64,000 bases of DNA from Clitoria ternatea (Eukaryota > Streptophyta > Magnoliopsida > Fabales > Fabaceae): the NCBI GenBank assembly GCA_037962975.1, contig CM075669.1, positions 189,542,501 through 189,606,500 on the forward strand, given 5' to 3'. Shown piece by piece: positions 1 through 11,831 of the stretch. How positions within the stretch are numbered: position 1 is the stretch's first letter; each line of letters opens with the position of its first letter. A program made the translations under genes and the position numbers. Below the pieces are notes generated by a model. That model saw only the letters and a list, made by a program, of their open reading frames with translations. It did not search any database and was not told where the DNA came from.

Positions 1-560
1 AACAGGAGCATTAGTCACACCAAACGGCGTCACCACATATTCATAGTGGTCGTATCGAGTCCTGAATACCGTTTTAGGAATATCTGAAACTTTAAGTCGG
101 ATCTGATGTTATCCGGATCGTAAATCAATTTTAGAAAAGACAAAAGAACCCCGTAACTGATCAATTAAATCATCAATCCTGGGCAACAGATACTTATTCT
201 TGATCGTGAGCTTATTCAACTGGCGGTAATCAACACATAACTGCATACTGCCATCTTTCATTTTAACTAATAACACCGGAGCACCCCACGGTGACACAGT
301 AGATCGGATAAACTATTTCTCAAGTAACTCATCGACCTGCTTCTTTAATTTTGCTAATTCAATAGGGGATATTCTATAGGGAGCACTGGAGATCAGTTCA
401 GCTCCAGGAATAAGATCAATAGAGAATTCAATCTCCCTCTCAGGAGGAACACCAGGTACATCCCCTGGAAACACTTCAGAAAAGTCATATACCATAGGAA
501 TATCATGCACTCTAGATCCACTCTTTCCATCAGTTAAACAAAATAACATAAGCAACTAGG
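1..560 (-). pseudogene. Ty3/gypsy reverse transcriptase remnant (element C)
   Basis: This is the N-terminal half of a gypsy reverse transcriptase, read on the minus strand and cut by the window edge. Visible landmarks, in protein order, are the linker before RT (EVFPGDVPGVPP), the start of RT (SPWGAPVLLVK), DYRQLNKLTIKN and FSKIDLRSG, then a TRYDHYEYVV segment running into position 1. The catalytic FIDD box would lie outside the window. The frame is broken: TAG near 310-312 where Tekay-type proteins usually have Gln, and TAA at 109-111 where GYHQI normally has Tyr. A frameshift separates this part from the protease upstream. It was once part of the polyprotein that continues to 1626. Family is clear; function is lost. 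Confidence 0.9.
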
Positions 561-1626
561 ATATAACTTGGATTATGTGATCAATGGCATTCAGATTTGG
601 AAAGATCACCCACCAGTTCTGACAACAACTAGGACATTATTGGCTGATAGCCAATCCATACCAAGTGCAATATCAAGACCCCTCAAGGGTAAATATATCA
701 AGTCAGTCACAAAACTCCTATCACCCAAAGTGAAGGATACATTTTTACACATCATAGAAGTCCATAGTCTAGTACCAGTCGGGTTAGATACATCCAAGGT
801 CCGATTTATATAAATAACAGGCAGTCTCAGACGCCTCACATAATCATCAACAATAAAAGAATGAGTCGCTCCAGAATCAAATACAACATCAAGCATAGAA
901 TCACCAAGTAAACACTTACTCCAAACCAGATCATTAGCCTGAGCAGCATCCTTAGCCATAATGGCATAAACTCTGCCTGCAACAGGTGGATTAGAAGTTC
1001 CGCCACAGTCATTTCTAAGAATCATAGCATTACCACGTCCACCATTACCTCAACCACCACGGTTACCGTTTCCACGGCCTCGTCCCTGGAAGCCTCCACG
1101 GTTAACGCTAGTATTAGAATCTGTTTGTTGCAATAGGGGATAGTTAGGGCGGATGTGCCCCTTTTCATTACAGTGATAACAAGTAACTCCTTCTTCTTTA
1201 TCACAGTTTTTAGCAAAGTAGTCACCACCACATCTAAAGCATTTGCTATCCCTCGGACGACCAATAGAACGATTACCAGAATTACCTCTGCCTTTAGATT
1301 TAGAAGATGATCCACCTCTAGTAAACTTTCCTTGCTTTTTAAAATTAATAGGCTGTAGCCTTGGAGAAACATCTGATTTACTACTTGATCCAGTAGAAGC
1401 CTTATCATCTTCTTCATAGATCCTGCATTTGTTCACAAGAACAGGGAAACTTCTATTTTCTTGATGCCTGAATGCTTTCTTGATTTCAGGCCTTAAGCCA
1501 CTTTCAAATTTATTACATTTTGAGCCTTCAGTACCAGACTGTTGAAAAGGAGGATAGAATAAAGAGTTCTTCAAACTTAGCTGCATACTCTTTAACACTC
1601 AAATTACCCTGCCTTAGTTCCATGAG
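560..1626 (-). pseudogene. Ty3/gypsy gag (C-terminal part) and aspartic protease remnant (element C)
   Basis: Reading on the minus strand from 1626, the gag core (FYPPFQQSGTEGSKC, then LRPEIKKAFRHQ) is followed by two CCHC-type zinc knuckles: CFRCGGDYFAKNC, which lacks the usual His, and CYHCNEKGHIRPN, where the last Cys is replaced by Tyr. A Gly/Arg-rich tail leads into the protease with its active-site FDSGATHSF and the later LGMDWLSANN. An in-frame TGA lies at 1050-1052 between gag and protease, and a small frameshift near 1557-1565 splits gag. The 5' part of gag is missing: similarity stops near 1626 at the conserved MELRQG segment. Both zinc knuckles carry substitutions that should weaken metal binding. 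This is a dead element of the same lineage as A and F. Confidence 0.88.
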
Positions 1627-1945
1627 TGTTCTAAGGCTACCACTTTTGTTTTCAAGTTTAAGATGATTGGCGCATGTTTCGAAGTGGCCATTGAGGCCAA
1701 GGGATGAGGGAAATCAAGAAGTCGACACACTGATTGGAGAACTCACTTAGGAACCCGAGGTAAGGGGGAGTTCTTTGATATCTCCATTGGAATATCGACA
1801 TATGTAAGTATAGGAACCTCATTTAGGTTCCTTGCCAAACTATGTGCGAAAGGAGGGGAAAATATGATTTACGAAAAGAAAAGGAAAAATAATTGTGAAA
1901 AATCTAAATTTCAGATATAGGTAAATTATTTTAAGAAATAACCCA
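1627..1945. other. Unassigned junction segment
   Basis: About 320 bases between the truncated gag of element C and the truncated LTR of element B. I recognise no coding similarity. It holds a short perfect inverted repeat, GGAACCT (1813-1819) and AGGTTCC (1825-1831). It may be filler DNA or a piece of a further element left by deletion. Confidence 0.4.
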
Positions 1946-4189
1946 TTTTCACAAGCTTTGCCAAAAGCCCCAATTCTATAAATCTTAGGGTTTTCACTTC
2001 ACCCACCAATCTTTAATTTCAATAATTCAAATAACCCATTTCAAGCTTCCTCAAGCTATCAATATTACATTCAATCATCAACACAACTTCAACAAATTCC
2101 CAATGGTCATCTAACCTAGGGTTGGGTTCCACATGCATTTATCCATCAAAACAACTCTTAATCCTTCATTATAATACTTCAAGAACCTTAAAACTACCAA
2201 GAAAAATCAATAATTGCCATGAACATATTACCTTTAATTCCAAGGCTATGAGAAAAATGAAAATGAGGGAAGGAAAAGACATGATGAGCCAAGCTTGGTC
2301 CCAAAGTCCATTATGAGCTTCACAAATCCAAGCTTTGGTATTGATTTTGCAAGAAAAATAAAGGTGGAGGGGTGTGGACAGTTTTTGCTTGGTGGAAGAA
2401 AGAAGAAGAAGAAAAAAAATTAAGAAGAGAGGTGAGGGAGAAGGAGCCAACAAAAATAAGAGGAAAAAGGAGAGAGACAAGTGAAATTTTTCCTATTGTC
2501 CATTGGTCCATACACACACCTTTTTGCTTTTGCCTTTTGGTTAACAAAACTCCTTTGTCCATTGGACAAAAGAGATTGGAGAAAGTAGAAGAAGAGTCCA
2601 CGACAATTTGAGAGCGAAAGGTATGGAATTTGTATTTTTCTTAATTTTAATTTGTTCGTAATTTTAACGTTTATTAATATACGTCGTGTCCGAATAAATA
2701 TCTGCTCAACACCAAAAATTATTTTGAACATACCACCATAACCATAATAAGTCCCTCATTATTCTAGACCCGTTAAATATCCAATTTGACTTACTGGGTG
2801 TCACACCCTTGATTTTCTGGACCCAAATCCCGATGTAATCAATATAATTAAATAATAAAAATACAAGTAAATTTTTCGCATTCGAAATAATTTCAAAACA
2901 CCATCACGACTGCATTAAGACTCGAACCACAAAAAACCAAAGAGTGAGATTTGATAATCTATAACTGGATCGTTAAATAGTTTACCCATAACAGTATACA
3001 AAATAACAGAGTTTACAATGGAAGAAGAATGTATATACCGGGCATACGCCTAGTCCCATATATGAAGATATGAGAAGAGGCTCGGTAGAGCATGCAATGG
3101 CCTATCATAAGCCTAATAGACAACCATCATCTTTTTATATAATTTCATGAACATACAATGCCTAAGATATATATATATACATATCTATATGATCATGCAA
3201 CATACATCCCCGATATCCATACTCCATAATTGACCACATTCAATTCTATCTCAATATCATGTATCATCAACACTTATACATTCCTAAAATGGGCTACATG
3301 TCCAATGTCACTATATTCATCAAATGGGTATGTATCCCAATACTCCAAATATCAATATATCACTCATATATCTAGCCATTTACAATACATCCACTAATAT
3401 CTATAATTATTCACATTATCATATACATTTTATTCACAAAATGATGAATTACAATCGCTGCCGGCCAAGGTATTCCATTACCACTATTTACCTTCCTAAA
3501 GACTTTACTTTACAAACATCATCGTCCCATGATATTCCCGCATCAATGCTAAAAAGGAGACCACATGGGAGAGTGAGTTATACATTTCAAATGACGATAT
3601 GAATACAATTGAGATTATGTGCATATGCATATTAACATCATGTATGCTTTGCTCAACCCATCAATAATCGTAAATACTCATGTTCCTATTCATTTTTCAA
3701 TTCATAGCAAAGCAAGCACATACACATAACATCCCCAATACCATACTAGGCCATTATCAATCTCATCAATAAATCTTATCTTTTCTCAAAGCCACAATGG
3801 CCAACATCATCATTATCAATCAAACATAAAACACGCCCATCATCTTGTTGGGCCATCACATAAATATCATCGTATTCATTATTGTTACATCGTATTCATA
3901 TCATTTATTAATTTTATGTGGTCTTTTAGGTACTCGATTACCCATCTCATTAACACCATACCAAAATCTCAATCATCATCAATCATCCTCATATTCTGGC
4001 ATATCTCCATGCTATATGCAAATGCTCTTATAGCTAATGCATATGCACAATGGAATAGACAACAAATGTGGATCCAACTGTGGGAATAAACACCAAATTG
4101 TGGGTCAAGCATAATCACATACCATGCCCCTACTGTAGTAGTAAAATATGTACACATATATCATAATGCATGCATAATCACCATATTTT

Positions 4190-4510
4190 TACTGGTACCA
4201 AACCACATCACCCATAATGCAACACCTGGCGATTTTCACCATGACCGCCGTAAACAACATAATCAATATATGGTGTTGCAGGCCAGCCATATCTTGTATC
4301 ATGGCGACTATGATCCAATGGACCACCGGGGACACCTGATCATCAAGAGCCACCCCCCACAGGGTCAGCCACATGCAGCTCCCCGTAGCTAAGCATGGGC
4401 GGCTTCGTGACTTACACACCGAGTCATAGGGGAAACGATAAATTGCTCGTGCACTGAGTCATCCTCCCACTGGGTCGGCCGAGGGAACTCCCCTAACGTT
4501 CCAACATTGG
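4190..4510 (-). repeat. GC-richer patch with short inverted repeats in Y
   Basis: This patch is clearly richer in GC than its surroundings and lies between the two conserved LTR blocks (GGTAGG-type near 6445, GCCGGCCAAGG at 3460-3470). On the element strand it contains small inverted repeats such as TGGTCC-ATT-GGATCA and GGAAC...GTTCC. It sits where the other LTRs have their hairpin arrays and is probably a degenerate version. Confidence 0.5.
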
Positions 4511-5593
4511 CGGCTATGATATGCCATGGATGCAATATAATTCAAATCAAATGCATTTCTTATACTATGCATCCTAAATGCCATTCATCAATCATCATCA
4601 TCATAATCACCAATACCACCATACACACCTTAGTGGATTTTATCATTGTTGGTTTTAGCCATTGTTTTCAAGTTTTAAGTGTGGCATTTCATTTCAACAT
4701 ATTTCATACTGTACATGCAAGTCAATACTTGCAACAAATCACAATGGCATCACTATCATCAATAACATTCATCAACATCACCATATAATTTCTTAGTATG
4801 TTTTTATCTCATTGATCATTTCCATTATTTCATATATAGTGTGGCATTCACAATAATTCACCAATATAATTTTAAACCACACATACAAGATCATACTTGT
4901 ATCACACACAATGGCATTCAACAATCATTCATAATAACAATCATCCTTTTCTCAAGGAAATGATTAACAACATCATCCATCATTATATATTATTGATATT
5001 ATCTCCGATTCATCGAGCTACCATAAACACATTATCAAGCAAATGCCCCTTTATTAGTCTCATTATCATTTAAGGGTGTGTCACACAACCATAACATTTA
5101 TTCTTCATTATCAATCATCATATCATATCATTGATGGTGAACATTCATGTTTTCATAACATGTTTCAATTAATATCAAACACCCTAAGACACACCATCAT
5201 CATATATCCCTAACATAATCTCTTACTTTTACATAATAAAGGGGTTTTGGATACTATTAAGCTCATGATAAATTACAACATTAAGACATAATAGAAAAGC
5301 TTACTTTTAGTCTTAATAATAGTGGGACATGTCACAAATATCACCTATTAGTCCCAATTTGACCACCATAAAAAGTTGGGTTTAAAACCCTCTTAAACTT
5401 GAATTTTTCAACGCAGTGGGTTTGGTATTTTTCACCTAATGAGAGTTAGATAACTCTAATTAAAGTGAGACCGATCTTGCACCTCTGTAATACAATTATC
5501 TACAACTTTCATGAAGAAGTCAGAGGCCAAAAATGTCATTAAGATGCCCAAACGGGCCAAAAACAGCAAAGGACACTTATTGAGCAATCCTGT

Positions 5594-5731
5594 CGTAATC
5601 GATTACAGTTGAAACAGAACGCTTGTAATCAATTACGCTCACCTCTGTAATCGATTACACCTGAAGCTAATCAATTACACCTAAAATAGAATGCCTGTAA
5701 TCGATTATGCTCACCTTCGTAATTGATTACA
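5594..5731. repeat. TAATCGATTA palindrome cluster in Y
   Basis: At least six exact or one-mismatch copies of the 10 bp palindrome TAATCGATTA lie within about 140 bases, usually extended to GTAATCGATTAC. Several follow ACAGAAC or a close variant. The same motif pair recurs in the copia element E. Confidence 0.9.
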
Positions 5732-8200
5732 CCATACCAGAATGCAGAAATTGTGCAAAAAATGCATGATTTTGGGACTTCTAACCCCTCTAACTTTTTT
5801 ATATCAACTCTGAATGCTACCAAATTTTGACCCCAACTAAATTACACCATTTATGACGCGTGGCCACCAGTCTCACTCAAAAATTCCTTAAGTTGAGTGA
5901 CTTATGCATATAAATACATTTTACCCATTTTAAGCCATTTTAATACAACTCAAGGGTCATTTCTCACTTAAATTGACCCATTCCAATTTCCACAAGTTTT
6001 AATTCATACATGGAAGCTATTGGAACTACCCTATGTCATCAAAACCATATAAAACTCTATTTGAACCCTTCACTTCCATGATTATGCATTAAAATGCACT
6101 TTGTAGCCAACAATCATGGCCAAAGCTATTTAAACTACCTCATCCATGTTCTAAACAATGCCAACAAGATTCAAATGCACAATTAAGGTTATGTATCCTA
6201 ATTCTATGCCTTATAACCTCTTGGATCAAAATATGACCTATCCACTTGTTTAATATCATGCAAATCCACATCATATACAAAAGATAACATTATGTTTCTC
6301 ATACACACAATTGCCAATTATAACATCCATCACATTATCAATTATCTCATCATTCAATATAATCGTGGCCAGGCAAGCATGAGCATATTCATATAGTTAA
6401 TCATCAAACATTCAACTCATGCAATTGAAATGCAAACTCCTCTCCTACCTCGAGAGAAGAATCGCAATCCAAGCACTCTGAATGCTCCACTTCATCGTTC
6501 GAAGTAGAACCTACATATTGCACACATACACACATGCAATTAATAAGCCATCATAAGACATCATCTCTTAAAACTCATTATCAAGTCCTAGACTTGTCTA
6601 AATTCCAATTCATACACTTAGGTTAGGCTTCGGGAATTCCTTTTCCAAAACCAAGATTCTCTAAACCTCAAAAGGGCTAACCAACCCAAGAACAACAATG
6701 TCACATCCTTTACCAATATTACTCCCAATCACATATAAGTCATCATAAATCCTTTTAGCTTCTTTTAAGGCCCTCATCAATCAACCATATATTATGGCCT
6801 AAGACCATATCAAATCATAATCTTATTTCATTTGTTTACCCCATCACAACCATCATGGTTTTGGTGTTTAAACTCATTATTATTCATTTAAAGGCTATAC
6901 CCATCTATAGGTTCCTATACTAATGACTTTCAACTATCACCATTAACCACTTACCTCCATTAATGTCATCCTTCATCATCAACAAGTATCCATATTTTAA
7001 ATATCATATATTTCCACCTAAAATCAATTCTCAAACCAGCATTACATGTTTTTCCCAAATTCTTAAGGCTAGGGTTTCATCAAAACCCAACCACCATTAT
7101 TAATATTCATCAACCAACATCAATGGCTACTTCCTCATCAATATCATTCTCAAACATCATTAAACATAAATTCTACTCAGATTTTACATTTCCCCCAATT
7201 CCTAGGGTTAGGGTTTTATTAAAATCCAACAATCATCATAAATAGTCATCATCTTCCATCATCAAACACTACATTTTCGTGTACCCCTCTACATATACAC
7301 AAAAACACGTATTTATCATACCCCACCTTTGGGTTTTGCCTAAAAATGGTTTCTAATCCATAACCCATACATATTTTACACTTTCCCAACAAATAAACTC
7401 ATAACCAATGGCATAAGCTCAACAAAAATGGTGAGGAACTTACCTCAAGCCAAGAAACAAGTGAGCTTCCAAGAGAGGGAGGATGGGTGACGAAAATGAG
7501 AGGAAAAAGGGGGGAGAGCTTCAAGCCATCATGGTGCAAACGAAAATGGAGAGGGAAGAGCACAAAGCCTCCTCTAGGTTTTGGAGTAGAAAAGGTGAAA
7601 AAGAGAGTGAGGAGATGAGAAGGAAAAAGAAGCAAGTGCGTTTGCCTTAGAGAAGAGAGGCAATGTGAAAGTGGGAGAGGAGAAAAGAGTTTATGTTTTA
7701 TATTTAGCCCCCATTAGTAATTTCACCGTTTTATAACAAACGGGATCTCTGTTCGGGCTCAATACTTTATTTAAAAATTATTCTGAATGCATATTCAGAC
7801 TCCCAATAATATTCTTAATAACCCTGACCAACGACATCTTAATCGGAGATACTTGGTCCGACACCCATATTTTAATCGGGTATAATTTTCTCTCTTAAAA
7901 CCATAATAAATTATATATAATCCTTATAAATCTCAATTTAATTATTTTAATATTTTTGGGACACTTATTAACCCATTTATAATTATTTAATATTTATTCC
8001 TCCCAATTAAGCATTTTTATAAAATTCGGGATGTTACACTGGGTCCCATACCATCCGCTAAATTGTCTAGTTATAGTAGATCTTAATTTATCGATGAATC
8101 ACAATTACTACATAATTAATTTTCCTATGCATTTTGGGTATTAAATAATTAATTAATATCATACTAATAATTTATTTTTCTAAAAATTTGGGATGTTACA

Positions 8201-8216
8201 ATCCACCCCACCTAAA
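8201..8216 (-). promoter_or_regulatory. Polypurine tract of element B
   Basis: On the minus strand this reads TTTTAGGTGGGGTGGAT directly before the LTR start TGTAACATCCC. It matches the expected plus-strand priming site of gypsy elements. The same sequence is found at 13305-13320 for element A. Confidence 0.8.
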
Positions 8217-8618
8217 AGAAATTTCATCCTCAAAATTCAACATACCTGATTCAAATATATTAGGATACCACTTTCGCATATGATCCTCACGCTCCCAAGT
8301 AACGGTACTTTCATTTCCATGTTTCCAAGCCACTTACACGAATGGGACCAACTTGTTTCGTAATCTCCTGACAAAGCATCCAACAATCTAAGTAGAGACA
8401 GGAACGACAGTTAGATCATCCCTGACTTCTACATCATCAACACTGAGCACATGTGAGGGGTCAGGTACATATTTCCTTAACTGAGAAACATGGAATACGT
8501 TGTGAAGATTCGCCAGGTGAAGAGGTAAAGCAATGCAATAAGCAACTTCACCAATCTGCTCAAGGATCTCATAGAGACCAATAAATCTAGGACTTAATTT
8601 TCTACTCTTCAAAGCCTA
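8212..8618 (-). pseudogene. C-terminal end of gypsy integrase (element B)
   Basis: The minus-strand reading gives the end of a Tekay/Del-type polyprotein: SRKLSPRFIGLYEILEQIG, then LHNVFHVSQLRKYVPDPSHV, followed by a decayed chromodomain-like tail ending at a TAG (8212-8214) that abuts the polypurine tract. It is very similar to the matching part of element A (13316-13730). Everything upstream is missing: at about 8618 the coding sequence stops and LTR-internal sequence of element A begins. This is a deletion scar, not a natural gene start. Confidence 0.87.
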
Positions 8619-10239
8619 CCAACATCATTTAAATCATCAAATCTAATTCTAAATCATACACGGACATTATGATCATAATCTCACACCTTAATAATTCACC
8701 CATCCATGGATTTTCATCAATATAAGCATCACACCATCATAGTGGCTATCAAATTCATTGTCAAGCATCATCATACATTTCTTGGTGATACAAGTTGATC
8801 ACGAACTCATTTTAAATGATCCTAATGTATCAATTACCATTCTAGGATGTCAAGTCATCAATATCTAATCATCATCACACTCATAAGGCATTAACTATAG
8901 TATGACTATACAAAACAATGTCATATACAACATTTCCAAAAAGGGATGTACAAATGCTATTAGTCCCAAAACATGCCGGCCAAGGAATCTATACCAATTA
9001 TTCCTTCACACCATACGTCATTTCTTAAAGATCTCTACTCCATGGTCATGCCCTACAACACAAGAGCTAAAAGGTAAACAACATAGAGAGTGAACATACT
9101 TTCTCAATGATGAACAATCAATCAAATTGTGATAACAAAATTATATGAATACAAATTAACATATCCTCCTATCAAGGGAGTTCAATTAAATAGTATGTCG
9201 TATATCTTATCAATTTCCATTGAGCATACATATTCATTCATGCATAATAAGTCCATCGAACAAGGATATTCTCAAGTAGAATCAAGTCACCAAATCATGA
9301 TATTACCACACTTATTGTCACAACCCATAAGCAACATAAAGAGATCACACCAACAACAATACATAATCAGTTAGTGACCAAAAGTGGGTTTTATATCTCA
9401 ATTAACAATCTTAATAAGGTATCATCTTTCTTAATCTTGTCCACTCACATGCCATGTCCCTATGGCTAATGCATATGTCATACCATAAAATGAATATGTA
9501 ATGGATCTGATTGGAAACATTTACTCATAGCTCATACGCACAGGACTCATCAAATATTCCCAACCACACATAGTTGTTTAAGCATTTGTCCCCCGTAAGG
9601 GTACTTTCCACAAGATCCCAGAAGACCTCTATTATCTCAATACATCAAGTGTTTCAATTTTCATGTGATTGCAACCATTTATAGTCATTCGAATACTAGT
9701 CCCCTACACAAGGGTCCTTTTTCTCAAAATCCCGTAAGACCTTTATTGTTTCAATTTGTCATGTGATCGCAACCACATATAAAAATACTATGTCATGCAT
9801 GCTATGAATGTAATGATGCATATGCTAGCCTCAACTTCATAAGGATTCCTCACCTTTTCACTTAGGGGTATAATTTGTACTTAACATTATAGTTAGTGTC
9901 ACACAATCATATATAACATTCTCAAAGGCATACCACTCATAATGTTCAAGATTATACTAGCCAAGGATTCATATCACTGTCAATCCACATATGGAAATCA
10001 AAGAGAATGTCAACAAATATACTCCAAATTTATATCCTCATCAAATATGTCAAACCAATATTCAATCTTCAATATGAGTAGATCTTAATTTATATCATAC
10101 ACAAGAGGTAGTATATCCATTCAAGGAAAAACATGCAAATATGCATCAATATATACATTATCAACATACAAATAATCATGCATTTAGAAAATATACTCAT
10201 CTCCTACCTCAAGAGAAGTATTCTTCTGGGTTAGATGAT

Positions 10240-11831
10240 TGATAAATCAATTTTAATACATTTCTTATAGTCTTACACTTGGGGTTTATTATATAATTAC
10301 TATGTTTAATAATAGTATTTTAATTAAGTTTTATGCTGTTTAGTTAAATTGAAATATTATGTATATATGTTTTAATTTTCATTTTTTGTATGTATCTTGA
10401 GTATCTTGCCTTGTTTAGGCCATAACTTGTGCTTTTGTGGTCCAAATGGGCTAATCTTGGAGCCCATAGAAAGCTAAGACAAAGGCCTACATCATGGTGA
10501 TCGTATTTGGTTATTTTACATATTAAAAAAATGAAGAAATGGAGCTTGAATCAATCAGCCCTTATGTGTTGGCATAGTTTACCAAAATACACATATCTAG
10601 AGCTGTAGATGTTCAAATGACTTTATTCTTGCACCACATTCTCAATAAGACAGAGATCTACAACTTTCATGTTGAAGATTTTGTGAAATTAGGCCATCTA
10701 GATGGTTATATTTGACTCGCAATGTGGAGAAGATAAAGAGGAGAATGAATTTCAAAACCTACCATTATCTTCTTTTGAATTATTGTAATTTCAAGCCCAC
10801 CAATGTTGAAAAAATGCATTAATGATCAGAAAATGAATGTATAGTGTCATGATACCTTGCCTATAAATAGATGCTTGAAGTTGTAAGGAAGATACACAAG
10901 AGATACATAAGAAATACATGCTTTAGTTTTCATTACATTTCTATATCTTTGCTTTAGTTTCTTAAGTTTTAGTTCTTTCTCTTGCTTTATTTCTTTGTTC
11001 TATATACCATCCGTCAAGTTATGGTTTTCATTTACCTTCCTCAATATCAAGTAAATTAATTTTATTATTTGTTATTTACTTTTATAATCAAAGTTAAAGT
11101 TAATTTAATATTATCTTTCATTGTTAAAAATTATAATGGAAGCTTAATCTTTTAATATCAACTCAAGGAATTTAATTTTTTTTATATTAACTTTGAGTTC
11201 TTGCTCTTAATATTTTGATTGATGATAATTACTTTTCTTTGTTTCTCAAATACTTATGATGGTAGATTATTTAAGTATATAACTGATTGGTATGTAATTA
11301 AACAATCTATAATCTAAAATGATGTTGGTTGGTTAATCAATAATCAATTTGAGAATAAAGATTAAGTCACTAAATAAGAGATTTCTATTTAGTTTCTTTA
11401 CTCAGTCAAATTATAGTTTTAAAGTTATTTCAGTAATTAATAAGAATATATCGATTGATTATTCTTATTAGTTCATTAATTCAATTCTAAAAGATTTTCT
11501 AGAATATAATCATTTAGGGATTCCAAATGATTCAAGGTTGAGAAATTAATTATATTTAATCATATTTACGATCAATGATTGGTTAACTAAATATTTATTA
11601 ATTCCTCGGGTTGGTTATTTCTAAATTTAATTATTCACTCACTCATAAATTTACTTTTTGTATTATTATATAATTACTTAGTTCTCCTTTCAATCTCAAC
11701 ACAAACCCCCTTTGTTATAACTAAATTGAATGTAACTAATTGAACTAAGGTCCTCGAGAGACGACTAAGGTTATTCACCTTATACTATATTAATTTCAAT
11801 TTTTATTTGACCCGACAATGACAATGTGTCA
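10240..11831 (+). mobile_element. Solo LTR W (1.6 kb) with ATGAT duplication
   Basis: The insert starts TGATAAATCAATTTT and ends CAATGTGTCA. It is flanked by ATGAT at 10235-10239 and 11832-11836 and interrupts a segment that is continuous in the 5' LTR of A (near 26960-26980). It contains no ORF. A good TATA box (TATAAATAG, 10862-10870) is followed by a sequence typical of an LTR transcription start. Length and the TGATAAAT start suggest a Tat/Athila/Ogre-type gypsy LTR, but that lineage call is tentative. Confidence 0.82.
10862..10870 (+). promoter_or_regulatory. TATA box of solo LTR W
   Basis: TATAAATAG, preceded by CTTGCC, about 620 bases into the LTR. It is the clearest core promoter in the window. 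Transcription would be expected to start about 30 bases downstream, near 10895. Confidence 0.6.

Larger units (their letters stand above)
2799..8038 (-). mobile_element. Solo-LTR-like insertion Y (5.2 kb) in the LTR of element B
   Basis: The insertion is bounded by TG...CA ends (TGTCACACCC and GGATGTTACA on the plus strand) and flanked by a 5 bp duplication CTGGG at 2794-2798 and 8039-8043, as gypsy integrases make. Removing it restores continuity with the homologous LTR at 13140-13150 and 28280-28290. Read on the minus strand it begins TGTAACATCCC. Its first few hundred bases are similar to solo LTR X (for example GGGTGTCGGACCAAG near 7849-7875 and 54877), so Y and X are one family in opposite orientations. 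I find no polyprotein, primer-binding site or polypurine tract inside, so it is best read as a very long solo LTR. A non-autonomous element is the alternative, but I see no terminal direct repeat. Confidence 0.82.
1946..8200 (-). mobile_element. 3' LTR of gypsy element B, truncated and interrupted
   Basis: Minus-strand LTR whose 5' end (TGTAACATCCC when read on the minus strand) is at 8200, directly after a polypurine tract. Its sequence is closely similar to the LTRs of element A (12290-13304 and 27430-28448), including the shared segment around CACAAGCTTTGCC. Similarity stops near 1946 before any terminal CA, so the LTR 3' end is lost. The LTR is split by insertion Y at 2799-8038; the two halves join cleanly at the CTGGG duplication. 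No coding sequence. A purine-rich tract at 2397-2475 (pyrimidine-rich on the element strand) matches the pyrimidine patch of the other LTRs. Confidence 0.85.

Noticed and set aside
2169..2731. Overlapping frames around 100 codons on both strands, repeated near 12600 and 27800
   Set aside because: They lie in the purine-rich patch of the A/B-type LTRs. They are not conserved as protein between the copies and stops differ.
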